DNA of 64,000 nucleotides, taken from assembly GCF_035046485.1 (NCBI RefSeq), contig NC_085138.1, positions 274,021,694-274,085,693 on the forward strand. The letters are read 5' to 3'. Below, in pieces: positions 1 to 11,866 of this stretch. The notes below the pieces were generated by a model, which made no database searches, was not told the DNA's origin, and saw only the letters and a program-made list of their open reading frames with translations. The stretch comes from Aedes albopictus. Its lineage: Eukaryota > Arthropoda > Insecta > Diptera > Culicidae. The stretch's first letter is position 1; each line of letters begins with the position of its first letter. A program made the translations under genes and the position numbers.

Positions 1-1786
1 CACACATCACTTGTTCATCGATTTCAAATCGGCGTATGATACAATCGATCGAGAACAGCTATGGCAGATTACACAGCGTAACAAAAATTAGCTTCTGGCC
101 TGTCTCAAGAGCAAACTTATGTGTCTCCGAAGGATTTTGGGCCGCTGAATCCGAATCCGGGCTCAGATTTGCTCCAACACGTCACAATTTTGAGCTATAC
201 CTCAATATATAGGGCAAAATATGCGATTTTGGGCATTTTTGACTGCAAGTGATTAAGCATGGAAATATTTTTTTTAAGCAATCAAAAGGTTAATTGGTCA
301 ATTAACATCTAAATTAACGACTCATGCAAAATATTTCGTTTTACCAAATCGAATTTGATAGTTTTAAGCGATTTATGTTAGGTACGATGTTTCCCATACA
401 AGTCACCCTCCAAAAGTTGCATGCAAGTTTTCATACTAACATAAAATGCTTAAATCTGTCAAATTTGATTAAGTAAAACGAAATATTTTGCATGAGTCGT
501 TAATTTAGATGTTAATTGACCAATTAACCTTTTGATTGCTTAAAAAAAATATTTCTATGCTTAATGGCTTGCAGTCAAAAAAGCCCAAAATCGCATATTT
601 TGCCCTATAAACTGAGGTATAGCTCAAAATTGTGACGTGTTGGAGCAAATCTGAGCCCGGATTCGGATTCAGCGGCCTAAAACCCTTCGGAGACACATAA
701 TTTTGCTCTTGAGACAAAAAAATGTTGCGCTGTGTTATGCACGAATACGGATTCCTGGATAAACTGATACGGTTGATCAAGGCGACGATGGATCGAGTGA
801 TGTGCGTAGTTCGAGTATCAGGGACACTCTCGAGTCCCTTCGAATCTCGCAGAGGGTTACGGCAAGGTGATGGTCTTTCGTGCTTGCTGTTCAACATTGC
901 TTTGGAGGGTGTAATAAGAAGAGCGGGGATAAACACGAGTGGGACGATTTTCACGAAGTCCGTTCAGCTGCTTGGTTTCGCCGATGATATTGATATTATT
1001 GCTCGTAAATTTGAGACGATGGCGGAAACGTACATCCGACTAAAGAGGGAAGCCAGGCGAATCGGATTAGTCATTAATGTGTCGAAGACAAAGTACATGA
1101 TGGCAAAGGGCTCCAGGGAGGAATCACCGCGCCCGCCACCCCGAATTTATATCGACGGTGATGAAATCGAGGCGGTTGAAGAATTCGTGTACTTGGGCTC
1201 ACTGGTGACCGACGACAACGACACCAGCAGAGAAATTCAGAGGCGCATTGTGGCAGGAAATCGTGCCTACTTTGGACTCCGCAGAACTCTACGATCGAAT
1301 AAAGTTCGCCGTAACACGAAGTTAACCATCTACAAAACATTGATTAGACCGGTCGTCCTCTATGGGCACGAAACATGGACCCTACGTGCAGAGGACCAAC
1401 GCGCCCTTGGAGTTTTCGAACGGAAGGTGTTGCGTACCATCTACGGCGGAGTGCAGATGGAACACGGGACTTGGAGAAGGCGAATGAACCACGAGCTGCA
1501 TCAGCTGCTAAGAGAACCAACCATCGTCCATACCGCGAAAATCGGGAGGCTACGGTGGGCGGGTCACGTCATCAGGATGTCGGATAGCAACCCGACTAAA
1601 ATGGTTCTCGAGAGTCATCCGACCGGTACAAGAAGACGTGGAGCGCAGCGAGCTAGGTGGGTCGACCAAGTGGAGGATGATCTGCGGACCCTACGCAGAA
1701 TGCGGAACTGGAGACAAACAGCCATGGACCGAGTGGAATGGAGGCGGCTACTATGTACAGCAGAGGCCACCCCGGCCTTAGCCTGA
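1..1786 (+). pseudogene. RTE-clade non-LTR retrotransposon pol, 3' half (copy A)
   Basis: This is the reverse transcriptase and C-terminal part of an RTE-type pol protein, the enzyme that copies the element into chromosomal nicks. Bases 1-71 encode the motif FIDFKSAYD (RT palm, first catalytic Asp). The frame is cut by a MITE at 72-734 and resumes at 738, reading MHEYGF. Downstream are the motif LRQGDGLSCLLFN, the catalytic FADDIDII near 978-1001, VYLGSL, LYGHETWT and the C-terminal RWAGHVIRM block, ending at a TGA at 1784-1786. Apart from the MITE the frame is open. The 5' endonuclease half lies outside the window. A minus-strand copy of the same family sits at the other window edge (63628-64000). 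The clade call rests on motif recognition, not a tree. Confidence 0.88.
72..734. mobile_element. Long-TIR MITE, TTA target duplication (PIF/Harbinger-like)
   Basis: This 663-bp non-coding element has termini CACAGCG/CGCTGTG and inverted arms of nearly 300 bp each. It is flanked by TTA at 69-71 and 735-737, and its removal restores the RTE reading frame exactly, so both boundaries are secure. A second complete copy lies at 23043-23706, flanked by TAA, and a single terminus at 8278-8365. A 3-bp TWA duplication is typical of PIF/Harbinger transposases; assignment to that superfamily is inference. Confidence 0.88.
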
Positions 1787-1789
1787 CCG

Positions 1790-3506
1790 CAAAAAGTTAT
1801 AATGGTGATCTGGATTTTAAAACTCGGGATGGGGCTGCCATAAAAAATAAGTTTCGACCTGGCAAGATTGTTGAACGAATACGAAACGTTCTTCCATCTT
1901 CCGAAAAAATCCAAACCTTCTCTCAACACGTATGCATTGCTCGACAAGTGATGGGAGGCGCACTTTAAGAAGTGACAAAGCGTGACCCGCCCCTATGGCC
2001 CGTCCCTCCGTTCGTTTTCGGCACGTATGAATAATTCAAACTCAAAATATTTATGTAAATAATGTAAACCTATTATCAACCCCGTCGTCGTCACCGCCGT
2101 TGAGTTGTCGGCGTCATCATCGCTATCAACGGCATCAGCAGCTCTTCTGATGCTATTATTTTTATTGAATTTGAAAGTGGCAGCCCCCTGCAACCCCGTC
2201 CGTTTCGGTGTGCTGCCACCCATCATCGAAAGAGGCCACGAAACGATTGAAGGGGGTGTGACCGATTCTTCGGCGAGACATGGTGAGCAGAACTGAAAAT
2301 CAAACAAGGCGGTACTTGGGAAGAACACTAACATCAAACTGACGGAGAGTGCGTCAAAACCGAACGAAAAGTGGAGCGCAGGCGAAGAAGAATATTTAAT
2401 AAATTAAATATTGATTCAGTCTAATTTGCTATTCAAACTTTCGAAAGGTTCTCATTCAACTCTTTCGTCAGCAGAACGACAAGAGTTGGCGCTACCTGTT
2501 GCTTCTAGTGCGGGTTCCAGCATCTCTTCCCTGAAGCAGGCTCTTCGTTACGCTCTTCGCGGAAAGGATAGCAAATCATTCAGTTTGTGAGGCTCACTGT
2601 AGCAAGCTTTCCGACTGTGGCGACATTGTTATCGTCGACAAAGGGCCAAAGCGGAAGCCAAGCCTTAACTAACTGGATTTTCTGCTTCTTCCTGGTTGGT
2701 TTCCTTTGAACCCGAGACTCAACCGTACCAAGGCGACAAATCCTAACTAATAAGCAAATTAGTGGAAATACCATGCAGTCCGGTGAAAGCATCACACTGA
2801 AAGACTCAGAAGAACTTTGCCAACCGTAATGGTTAACCAAATGGCAAAACGCTCGGCGACAGGGATTTAAATCGTTGTCCTGGTTATTTGGCGATGCTTT
2901 AGAAAAAATAACACCAGAAAGAGAAATTTCCAATTATGAAAACAATGACAAGCTATTTTTGAACAATTAGCAGAAAAATGCACCCTCCGGATTAGAACGG
3001 AATGAACCTGTGGCTTTCAGTATTCTCGTTTTTTTTTTTTTTCTACTACGGTTAAATGCTTTCATTATTGCTTTCTGTGTACCAATGGCCAGGGATGGTA
3101 CCTGTTTGATGATGCACAGTGGAAGAGGACAAATGGAAGCGGATTAAATTTGAACGTCCGGTTTCGGAAAGGGATTTAATCCAGGTTTTGGTTTCTCCTC
3201 TTTTTTTGCAAAAAGGGTGTAAGTAATGGGTACCTGCTTTTGCATCTGTTGTGCGAAACAAGCCATTATTTAGAATTATAACCACGTCGCCTGTTTGTCA
3301 TTCTGGTGCTCTGTGGGCTGGGCAGCTTATGTAGTAATTGAGATTATACTAAAGGGTTTCAAATATTTTCACCTATATTTTGGTTGGTCGGCAAACATTA
3401 TCGTTTTATGGCATGGTGGTTTTAAAGTTTGTTACAACGAAAACTGGCACACGTCTTGCTTATACCTGTACGTATTTTATTGTGCATATTAAGCAGCCTT
3501 TTATTG
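1790..3506. other. Single-copy-looking DNA, no gene recognised
   Basis: There is no repeat structure I can see apart from a T-run near 3031-3042. Small open frames (2105-2296 plus, 2580-2933 minus, 3052-3285 minus) have no recognisable domain. 1993-2337 is somewhat richer in GC and in CGTCGTC-like trinucleotides. Confidence 0.4.
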
Positions 3507-3508
3507 TA

Positions 3509-4291
3509 CCGTAATCCGGGGTAACATTGATCAGAATTTTCTATCTCGCATGAATAATTCTCTTATTTAAGTAAACGTTACATGTTTTATATTTTTAAAA
3601 CAAGTACTGGCCCTCTGAGTATGTGTTAAGTTACTCGAAAAAGTATCGTAAAACTTTAAATCATGTTTAAATAGGTTTTTTAATCTAATTTTTGATTTTG
3701 TTGATTAGGGGTAACATTGATCATGTCAGTGAGCAATGTTCATTTGTGTTGAAAATACCCTTGCTTACTAAATTCGGGGTCGCTGATTTCGAATATGTTG
3801 TCCAAATTCTTACAAATTATGTACTTTTTAAGTTATTTTAGGATTAAAATTCTCTAAACCACGAATAACGCCTAAAGGTAGGTAATGGCTTAAGGAATTG
3901 ATAGCCGACTTTTAATAAATCGTATATTTTACTGAAAAATAGCATTTTCATAAAAGTTTCGTTTATTAAATCCAACTCTAGGATATCATATTGAAGTAAT
4001 ACAGTGATTTCGAACCTCATATTGTATCTAGTATTCACGCCAAGCATGAATGTTTGACAATGTATCTCTATGCGTTACGAAACGCAGTTATGGAAAAATC
4101 GATTTAATTCAATGTTTATGAAGTTCAATTTTCATAAATTGCATGTCATTTAATAGCTGAATGATAGCAGATTACGATATACCATTCGATAGCAGGACCT
4201 GATTCAATGTAAAATGCTTGTTTGAACATTTCATGAGGCGGGTCAAGCCGATCAATGTTACCCCGCTGATCAATGATACCCCGGATTACGG
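3509..4291. mobile_element. TA-target MITE, iterated GGGGTAACATTGATC motif
   Basis: This 783-bp non-coding element is flanked by TA at 3507-3508 and 4292-4293. The ends are CCGTAATCCGGGG and CCCCGGATTACGG. The motif GGGGTAACATTGATC occurs at the left end, again near 3709, and inverted twice at the right end. It is related to the equally long element at 10491-11273. TA duplication suggests a Tc1/mariner-type mobiliser; no transposase is present. Confidence 0.85.
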
Positions 4292-4500
4292 TACCCATAA
4301 AAAAGCTAGCTCCATAGAAAATCAAAAAGCGCTCTGTAAAGAATGAACATTTGTTTCATGTGCAATACAACTCATAAATAATTGAAAACATTACTTACCT
4401 AATAAAAAATGTACCACTGAAACATAAAATTTGCTCATCAAAAGTGAAATCATGCACTAATAATAAATACTGAAATGCTCCATAAAAAAAATAGTTGTTT

Positions 4501-4620
4501 ATGCAACAAGTTGCAAAATGCTGTTTTTTCAGCACGAGTCGTACATTTATCCAACGAGGCTTGCCGAGTTGGATAAATACGACGAGTGCTGAAAAAATCG
4601 AGTTTTGCATCGAGTTGCAT
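4501..4620. repeat. 120-bp imperfect palindrome (hairpin)
   Basis: The two arms pair from ATGCAAC at the left end to GTTGCAT at the right, folding around CGAGGCTTGCCGAG near 4555-4567. It is probably a short foldback MITE or the core of one; I cannot define a target duplication. Confidence 0.65.
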
Positions 4621-4954
4621 ACAACTTTTTTTGTAATTACGAAAAATACACATTCAGTATGATCTTTTCTCAGTACACAAACATGCATCAGGAGGAACCA
4701 CGTGCGACCATCCCAGTTTTTTTCGATCAGGTAGACTATGGTATGGTGTAGCCTGTGAACGAGACCCCGTTGTCAAACAATAGTGTGTGAGATTTGGCAA
4801 AAGTCGGAAAAGTAGCTTCAGCAGCTTCCTTTTCACCCGATTTGCAGTTCGGTTAGGAATAAAAATCGACCAAATTGGGATTCCAGCTGGTTCATTGATG
4901 TATAGGCAAGTAGCTGAATCTGCGAAAGACACGGAAGTTTGTTAAAAGTGTGAG

Positions 4955-5095
4955 CTGGCAAAGGTGCCGAAAAGTGCTACTTTTCAGCACTCTTAAGAGT
5001 GCCGAAAAGTAGTACTTTTCGGCACACTTGCATCAGTAGTGAAAAGTAGGCCTTTTTTGCACACTTCAGGCAATTGAAAAGTGAAACTTTTTGCA
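4955..5095. repeat. Cluster of short hairpins (GAAAAGTA / TACTTTTC)
   Basis: Iterated GTGCCGAAAAGTA and its inverse occur in several spacings, including a near-perfect palindrome around 4999-5027. It may be the far end of the same element as the palindrome at 4501-4620, because GTTGC/GCAAC and TAATTAC words recur at both sites. No coding potential is seen. Confidence 0.45.
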
Positions 5096-5311
5096 ACGTA
5101 ATTACAAAATATATATTTATATAGATTTTCTTTTTTTATGAAGCAATTCATATTTTATATGGTGCAATTTAATAATAGTTATGGAGCATTTATCCATTTT
5201 TTGTGATGCAATACTATATTTTTAGAATGCATTTTAAGTTTTTCTATGAAGCAATATTTAATTTACTAGCAATCACTTTACGTTCATTCGTCAAGAGGCT
5301 CTTGTCCTTAA

Positions 5312-6430
5312 CCCTCAGAGCCCCAGGACAAACTTCTTTTTTAATCGTCTGATACTCAGGATCTGTAAAATATAAAAATAAGCGGTTTTCACTATGATCG
5401 ATGGGAAGAGTTGTACTTCATGTAAGAGTAGTTGTCAAACCGGAAGTCCATGTTTAAACCTGATTTTGCACCGGAAATAAGTGTTCCCTGGTGCTATGTT
5501 TGGCCATATGTTCTACAGCTGCCTTTTGGCTACTGTTTCAATAATTAGCTGTTAATTCTCGGTAGATCAATAAAGGTGGAAACTACATCTGGTCTTTAAT
5601 TTCTTAGCGAAGCGTGCTTTTACAAATTGGAATCAATTTTGTAAATAGGGACAGAAACCGATAAACGCCTAAAAGTATGCAATGATCTATTAATAACTCG
5701 TTGGCTAAAAGTATGACCCGTGTTTTATTTTTAGGTGGATAAATCACATGAGTGATACTTTTAAAAGAAGAGCTCAAATATACGAAATAAATTCTTCATA
5801 AGCCTAGTTTGGTGTTCGAAAGGAATCGCTCAAGAAACTTCTTGACCGATTCCTGGCAGAAACTTTCCACAGTGACTGCCATTTGAACTGTCATTTCTTC
5901 GCAACTGCGTACTGTGATCGAAGAAAAACGGTTTCTTAGGCGATTCAGGCAAGTAATTTCCCATGCATCAAGATAGGCCGAAAAATTCCTTCTGAACTGC
6001 AAACAGCGCTATAGACACCAAACTTCTTAAATCATCTTTTCATTTGCAAAATGATTATGATATCGAAATTGGGTCTTAGGGAGTCCTACCGGACGTACAC
6101 TCCTGGGACCAAGTTTCAGATGCAACTCATGCTAGAAAGCAGTCTCAGCATTGTGTTCTGTTCTTGCGTTGGCCTACCATTTCAAGTTGTTAAAGATTTC
6201 AGAATTATTATAAAATACCAGATTCATAGGCGACTCGCCAAAACATTGCACCAGGGAACACTTATTTCCAGTGCAAAATCAGGTTCAAACATGGACTTCC
6301 GGTTTGACAACTACTCTTACATGAAGTACAACTCTTCCCATCGACCATTGTGAAAACCTTATTTTTATATTTTACAGATCCTGAGTATCAGACGATTAAA
6401 AATAATAAGTTTGTCCTGGGGCTCTGAGGG
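5312..6430. mobile_element. TTAA-target long-TIR MITE (piggyBac-like)
   Basis: This 1119-bp element is flanked by TTAA at 5308-5311 and 6431-6434. The termini read CCCTCAGAGCCCCAGG and its inverse, and the inverted arms extend for about 200 bp or more. No open frame resembling a transposase is present. TTAA duplication with a CCCT start is characteristic of piggyBac-type mobilisation, which is the inference here. Confidence 0.85.
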
Positions 6431-6771
6431 TTAAACAGGTGCCACATTGCTACGTTGACTTTGACTTCAGCTTTTTGTATCCTTAGTGTAGTGTATGTCG
6501 CTTTACTCAATTGCCATTGAAGGGCAATAAAGTATCGATTTTAATACAGTTTTTGTTTTGCTTTCTTAGAAATTTCTTTCTTACAGAAAACAAAACAAGA
6601 GCACTGATAATTGGCCATGCATCGGAAACCTAGCATCACCCTTGTTTACCGCTGAATTCTCCAAAGTAAGAAGACCCGGGTTCATTCTAGTATGTTCCTT
6701 GAGTACGAGCACTTTCCAGTCTTCGAAGAGTTATCCCTAGCCTAGAGGATCCCTAACCCAATTTTATTTCC

Positions 6772-7057
6772 TTTCTTCTTCTTCTTCTTCTTGGCGCAAC
6801 GTCCTCATTGGGACAAAGCCTGCTTCTCAGGTTAGTGTTCTATGAGCACTTCCACAGTTATTAACTGAGAACTTCCTCTGCCAATGACCATTTTACATGC
6901 GTATATCGTGTGGCAGGCACGAAGATACTCTATGCCCAAGGAAGTCAAGGAAATTTCCTTTACGAAACGATCCTGGACCGACCGGGAATCGAACCCGTCA
7001 CCCTCAGCATGGTCATGCTGAATACCCGTGCGTTTACCGCCACGGCTATATGGGCCC
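6772..7057 (-). mobile_element. tRNA-derived SINE, Feilai-like
   Basis: Read on the minus strand, the head contains an A-box-like block near 7038-7049 and a B box GGTTCGATTCC near 6985-6995. It is followed by a tRNA-unrelated body and a 3' tail of AAG triplets (CTT repeats at 6772-6792 on the plus strand). A possible duplication TTTATTTCCTTT lies outside both ends. tRNA head, unrelated body and triplet tail match the Feilai family of Aedes. A sister copy is at 14696-14980. It depends on a LINE for mobility. Confidence 0.82.
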
Positions 7058-7237
7058 TTTATAGCCTTTATTTATTTTTTTTTATTTCCTTTACATTCAG
7101 TTTAGCCTCAGATGGTGAGGTTTTTTACTATATGCAAAGTAAAGTTGGTAAACTTAGTTTTATTCAAAGACCGGCAGTCACCACAACACCAGTAATTTCG
7201 GAGTCAGTTTGGCTTTCTATTCCGCAGATTCATTACC

Positions 7238-7310
7238 TGTTCTGTGGCTTAGTTGGTTAAAGCACCGGTCTAGCGAATACGGAGTCGTGGGTTCAAATCC
7301 CACCAGAATG
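7238..7310 (+). tRNA. tRNA-like gene, Thr-type body with AGC anticodon position (possible pseudogene)
   Basis: The 73-nt sequence folds into a cloverleaf with a 7-bp acceptor stem (TGTTCTG with CAGAATG, two G-U pairs), a D arm GGCTTAGTTGG, and a T arm GTGGG-TTCAAAT-CCCAC. A box TGGCTTAGTTGG and B box GGTTCAAATCC match Pol III internal promoters. The body resembles threonine tRNA, but the loop CTAGCGA would place AGC as anticodon, and the 3' side of the anticodon stem has an extra base and mismatches. It is therefore more likely a tRNA pseudogene or a SINE head than a working tRNA. Confidence 0.5.
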
Positions 7311-7312
7311 CA

Positions 7313-7320
7313 TTTTTTTT
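7313..7320 (+). terminator. Pol III oligo-T terminator
   Basis: Eight consecutive T residues begin two bases after the tRNA-like sequence, the normal position of an RNA polymerase III terminator. Confidence 0.55.
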
Positions 7321-7862
7321 CACAAATTTCATCTCTCAATTTGTCAATTAGCAACATTTCGTGCCTTCTAATTACAAGTTTTTCCAGTATTACCTCTAGG
7401 ATTTTTCAAAAAGTTTCTTCAGGATTTCCTTAAAAAAATCCTCCATGAGTGCTTTTTTTTTTGAGAATACCTCCAGGAGATCTCCTGTAGGTATTCCATC
7501 AGAAATTCCTCCAGCAGGTTTTTTTTTTATTCCTAAAGAACTTCCTCCGAAACTTCCTCCAGGAATTCCCAAGAGATTTTCTCGTGAATTCCTCCAGGAT
7601 TTCCAAAAAAAAACCTCCAGGAGTTTCTGCGAGAAATTTTCCTGGATTTCTCTTGAGAATTCCTTCAGGAGTTTCATCGGGAATTATTTATATCAATATT
7701 TCGGGTATTTCTCCAGGAGGTCCTTTAAGAATTTTTCCAAGAATTCCTCTGGGAGCTCCTTTGCGAATTCCTCCTGGAGTTTTCCCGGGAATTCCAACAG
7801 TAGTTACTTCATGAATAACTGCAGATTATCTCCAGAAGATCCTTCAGGCATTCCTCCAGTTG

Positions 7863-8110
7863 TGAAGGGTCGTGAAGAAGAGCCCGAATTCCAGACCGTT
7901 GGAGAAACAACAGTTTGTCCGCATCACAATGTGCCACAGTCGATCGAACTGAAACTAAACGAAGACGAACAGCATGACTTTTTAAGTTAAACAAAACTGT
8001 TTTGATCAGAGAACCTTAAAGATTAAACCCTCGAAACTTCGAAAATAATCAAACACTAGCGTTTTCCATTCTCCTTAAGACTGCTAGACCAAACGATAAC
8101 AGTATATAAC
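7863..8110. other. Non-satellite insert inside satellite array, CCAGTTG at both edges
   Basis: About 240 bp unlike the satellite lie between two CCAGTTG words (around 7856 and 8113), suggesting an insertion with a 7-bp duplication. A frame entering from the satellite reads on to TAA near 7990 with an acidic, less repetitive peptide (ending NEDEQHDFLS). I recognise no family. Confidence 0.35.
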
Positions 8111-8277
8111 TTCCAGTTGTATCCCCGAAAGGATTCCTCCAGAAGTTCCTTCGGATATTCCTCCAGCCACTTCTCAGGCTTTCCGGAATTCGTTCAAAAC
8201 TTGTTGTTCTTCCAGAAAATCAATGAGAATGATTCCAGTAGGTCTTTCTGGAACTTCCTTAGGAACTCCTTTGGAAA

Positions 8278-8365
8278 CACAGCGCAACATTTTTTTTGTC
8301 TTAAGAGCACTTATGTGTCTCTGACAGATTTTGGGCCACTGAATCCGAATCTGAAATCGCTCAAA
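8278..8365. mobile_element. Single terminus of the CACAGCG MITE family
   Basis: This stretch begins CACAGCGCAAC and closely follows the first 85 bp of the complete copies at 72-734 and 23043-23706, then stops. It is either a truncated copy or one arm left after deletion. It lies inside the satellite. Confidence 0.7.
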
Positions 8366-9945
8366 GAGATTCTTTCATTTCATTCTCAAAAATTCCTTCT
8401 AAAATTTATCCAGGATATTATTTGAGAATTTTTCCAGGTTTTATGGCAGAAATTCCTTCAGAAATCCATTCAGGACTTCTTCAGAATTTCATTCGGGCAT
8501 TCATACGGGCATATCCTTCGGGAGTTCCTTTGGAAGGTTTATCGGAATTTCTTGTTAAAGAATTTTTACAGAACATCTCTGGAAACAATTTCTCCAGGAG
8601 TTTCCTAAATAATTTCTCCAATTGTTCTTTTGTAAATCACTCCAGGAGTTGCTTATTAAATCCGTCCATAAGTTTCCTTTCAAATTCCTTTTTGGTCATA
8701 CCTCCTGGACTTTCTTCGACAAATTTCCCAGAAATTCTTTCAAGAAATTTGCCAGCATTTTCTTCCAAAAATATACTGGAAGTTTTTTCGGGAAATTCCT
8801 GGACGAGTTTTTGACAAATTTCCGAAGAAACACCTGGAGGACTGCGCTTAAGGAACTGCCTAAAAATCTTAAGGAACTCATGGGGAAATTCCTGAAGGAA
8901 CTCTTAGTGGAATTCCCAAAGGAAATCCTGGAGAAATGTCTGAAGAAATCAACGAAAGAATTCCTGAAGGAACTCCCAGAAGAATTGCCGAAGGTTTTGT
9001 TGGAGGAAATCTCCAAGGAGCTCCTTTAAAAAAATCCAATTGAACTCTAGCAGAATTTTTTGAAGGAAATAGTTGTTCATGTTGCCCTTATCAACCAGGA
9101 AGAATATCCTGAAAGAGTTCGTAATGCAATTCTTTGAGGAATTATCAAATAAACTGCTGGTGTAGTTCCAGATGAAATTCCAGCAGAAATTCCGGAAGGA
9201 ACTACTGCATGATTTCCCGAAAAACCTCCTGGTCAAGGAGAAACTTCTTTAGGAATACACGATGGAACTCCTGGAAGATCTCCCACAGGAACTACTCATC
9301 GATGAAACTCTTGGAGGAATTTCCAATGACATTCATGGATAATTCCCGAAGGCACTCTTTTGAAAAGGCTCAGTTAAGAGTGAAGGCACTTACACTGGAA
9401 CTCAAGGAGAGATTTCCAATGGAACTTTTGGAGTAATTCAAGAAGAAACTTCTGTTGAAATTTCCGAAGAAACCAAGACAGAAACTCCTGAAGAAATTTG
9501 TGGTATAGCTTCTGCTGGAATTTCCGATAAAACTACTAAGGAATTTTCCAAGATGCTTCTGGACAATTTTTCGAGAGAGCTTGAATGTTAGAGATTTTTC
9601 GCATGAATTCATGTAAAAAATGGAGAAACTTTTCAAAAATTAAACCCGAAGAAACTCCTGGAGATTTTTTTGGAGGAATTGCTTAATAGGTATCAATGGA
9701 ACACCTGGAAGAATACCTGATGGCACTTCTGGGGGGATTCCCATAAGAAATCCGTGATTTTTCTCAAATGAACTCCTGAGAAATTTCAATGGAACTTATG
9801 GAGAAATTCCTGATGGCACTCATTTAGAAATTCCCAATAGAACTCCTGAGAATTTTACTCAAGGAAATCATCACAAACTCCTGGGATTTTGGAAAATTTT
9901 AAATTGATTTCTTGGGAGATTTCTCGATGAGACTTTTGGATAGCG

Positions 9946-10488
9946 TTGGCATTCCGCACAGAAACTGTGCACAGTGCAGATCATTTTCATTATCGAAACT
10001 GCTCACTCTTGGAGCATGACATCTGCTCTTAGAAAAAATGCCGAAGAGACGATGATGAACCTGGGCTTGTTAGAGGAATATCTGTAAGTAAAAATAAAAT
10101 CATGTTAAGTACTGTTCCTTTGAATTCCACTAAGAATTTTCATCCTTTGACAGATACGTATTTCAACCTTAACTGTGAGTCTTCAGTGTTTTGTACTTGA
10201 CTCGACGCAATTCTGCAAGAACAAAATTGAAGATACTTTTTAAAACGAAATCCTAAAGGAATTCTTGGAGTAGTGTTTGAAGAAATTGCTTAACCCTGAG
10301 GTTTGCCTCGCGGTGCACTTCTAGAAAAGAAATTGATTCCCGGTGCACCTGATGTTTTTTTATCAAATCGTGCAAATTGAAATTTGTTCAATAACGCTGC
10401 CGTATTTTCTAACTCGGCTTCCAGATGCATATAAACTTATCGTTGAGACACGTTTTCTGCACCGTTATGATCATGACACTTACTTGTG
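9946..10488. other. Unassigned DNA between satellite and MITE
   Basis: Nothing recognised apart from a short satellite-like stretch near 10240-10285 (AAAGGAATTCTTGGAG). The open frame at 10343-10702 runs into the MITE and is not credible as a gene. Confidence 0.3.
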
Positions 10489-10490
10489 TA

Positions 10491-11273
10491 CCGTAATCCG
10501 GGGTCAAATTGATCACTTTAAAACAACTTTTGCGGATAACATCAGTGCCTGTTCAAATGTTGCCAAAATAATATGTGTAAAACCAGTTCCCTGTGGATCT
10601 CCATGGAACCATGTGACAGAATTTTGTTCAACAAATTTAAACTTTAAGTTAAATAACTCCAAATATCAAAATATTGGAAAAGCCAATTTGGGGCGAAATT
10701 GATCAGTATACAATTAGGCATCGGTTGGAAAGGAGAATTTCCTTCTCCGCTTAATTTTGCTCTTCTAAAACCGAATAACACGTCTAAAATCTTACAACTA
10801 GTGGATTTAATACTTTAAATGCAAAATTTAATTTTGAAATTTCCCCTTAAACGCCTTACAGTAGTCAATTTCATATGAAATAAGTGATTTTTATCACAAT
10901 AAATGACTATTTCCTCATAAAATGAACTTTTTATAACTATTTCATGCTCTGATTAGCTGCATAACATCCCAACCAAGGCTCCACAAAAATGTTAAAACAG
11001 AGAATTTACGGGAAGTCCTATTAGCAATTGATTGTTTAGTAGCAAAGATTTCAGCTAAATGGGAAATACATTGCAAATTCCTTGAAAAAATAAGGCAAAA
11101 ATAACTTTTTTCTAAAATATTAAAAGTCTACACTCATCTGTAGACATCTACGAATCAGATGACGTAAAAAGTTTAAGTTCATTACGACGCTTAAGAGTTC
11201 CTAGTATGAAATTACAATGTTGTATTCGAGTGATCAATTTCACCCCGCTGATCAATTTGACCCCGGTTTACGG
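10491..11273. mobile_element. TA-target MITE, iterated GGGGTCAAATTGATC motif
   Basis: This 783-bp non-coding element is flanked by TA at 10489-10490 and 11274-11275. The ends are CCGTAATCCGGGGTC and GACCCCGGTTTACGG. The motif TTGATC preceded by GGGG recurs near 10687 and twice inverted at the right end. The outer 12 bp are identical to the element at 3509-4291, but the repeated inner word differs (TCAAA versus TAACA). Confidence 0.85.
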
Positions 11274-11275
11274 TA

Positions 11276-11828
11276 CATTCTCTTCTCTCTTTGTTAGAGC
11301 TTGCTACGAGCATGATATCATTTCACATAATAAAATCTTCTTTTGTGACATGGGCTGGATAAATCAATAGAATGCCTTGTTTAATAACAAATATTTACAT
11401 CAAATCACATTTACACATTGAACAACATGTAAATGGTTCGTTATAAAAAAAAAAATAGCACAAAAAAAGTTCAACAATGAACCGCAGTGCACAAATTACA
11501 TCGACACGTTTTGGTGATACAGAAAAATAACATTTTTTGGAAATTTCTATAAATGTCATTTACGGGAAAAGGCTACAACCAAAGCAAAAAAAAAACAAGT
11601 CAGTATCCCCATTTTTTCTTATTACTGTTTGAGTGTGTAGATGCTAAAGGTAGCTGAGAAACCATTTATTTTGACCAACGATTTCACAGACGCAGAAAAT
11701 GCGTGAAAGTAAACTCTGAAAAGTCGTACAAAGCAGTTGCTCCAACACCACTGCAAAAAATACTGTACAAATTACTACGTTCAACTTTCTTAAATTTTAT
11801 ATTTTCCATGGACGTACATTGTTAAACC
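11276..11828. other. AT-rich DNA, nothing recognised
   Basis: A-runs occur near 11447-11458 and 11588-11597. I see no gene, hairpin or known repeat. Confidence 0.3.
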
Positions 11829-11866
11829 TTTACCTACCTTGATACCTTGTTGGCTACAAAGTAACT

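Larger units (their letters stand above)
7395..9945. repeat. GGAATTCC-type degenerate satellite, orientation switch near 8830
   Basis: The array is made of degenerate units of about 15 bp built on TTCCTCCAGGAATT. From about 7395 to 8830 the plus strand is pyrimidine-rich; from about 8830 to 9945 it is purine-rich, so the two halves are inverted. Long open frames here (for example 7445-7990, 8422-8814, 8622-9029) are low-complexity by-products rich in Ser, Phe, Gly and Lys. It is interrupted by 7863-8110 and by a MITE terminus at 8278. The same satellite recurs at 24.99-25.79, 34.94-35.17, 50.43-52.16 and 55.34-58.40 kb. Confidence 0.85.

Noticed and set aside
7445..9636. Open frames of 60-180 codons in the 7.4-9.9 kb array
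   Set aside because: Same satellite artefact; no domain, and overlapping frames on both strands.
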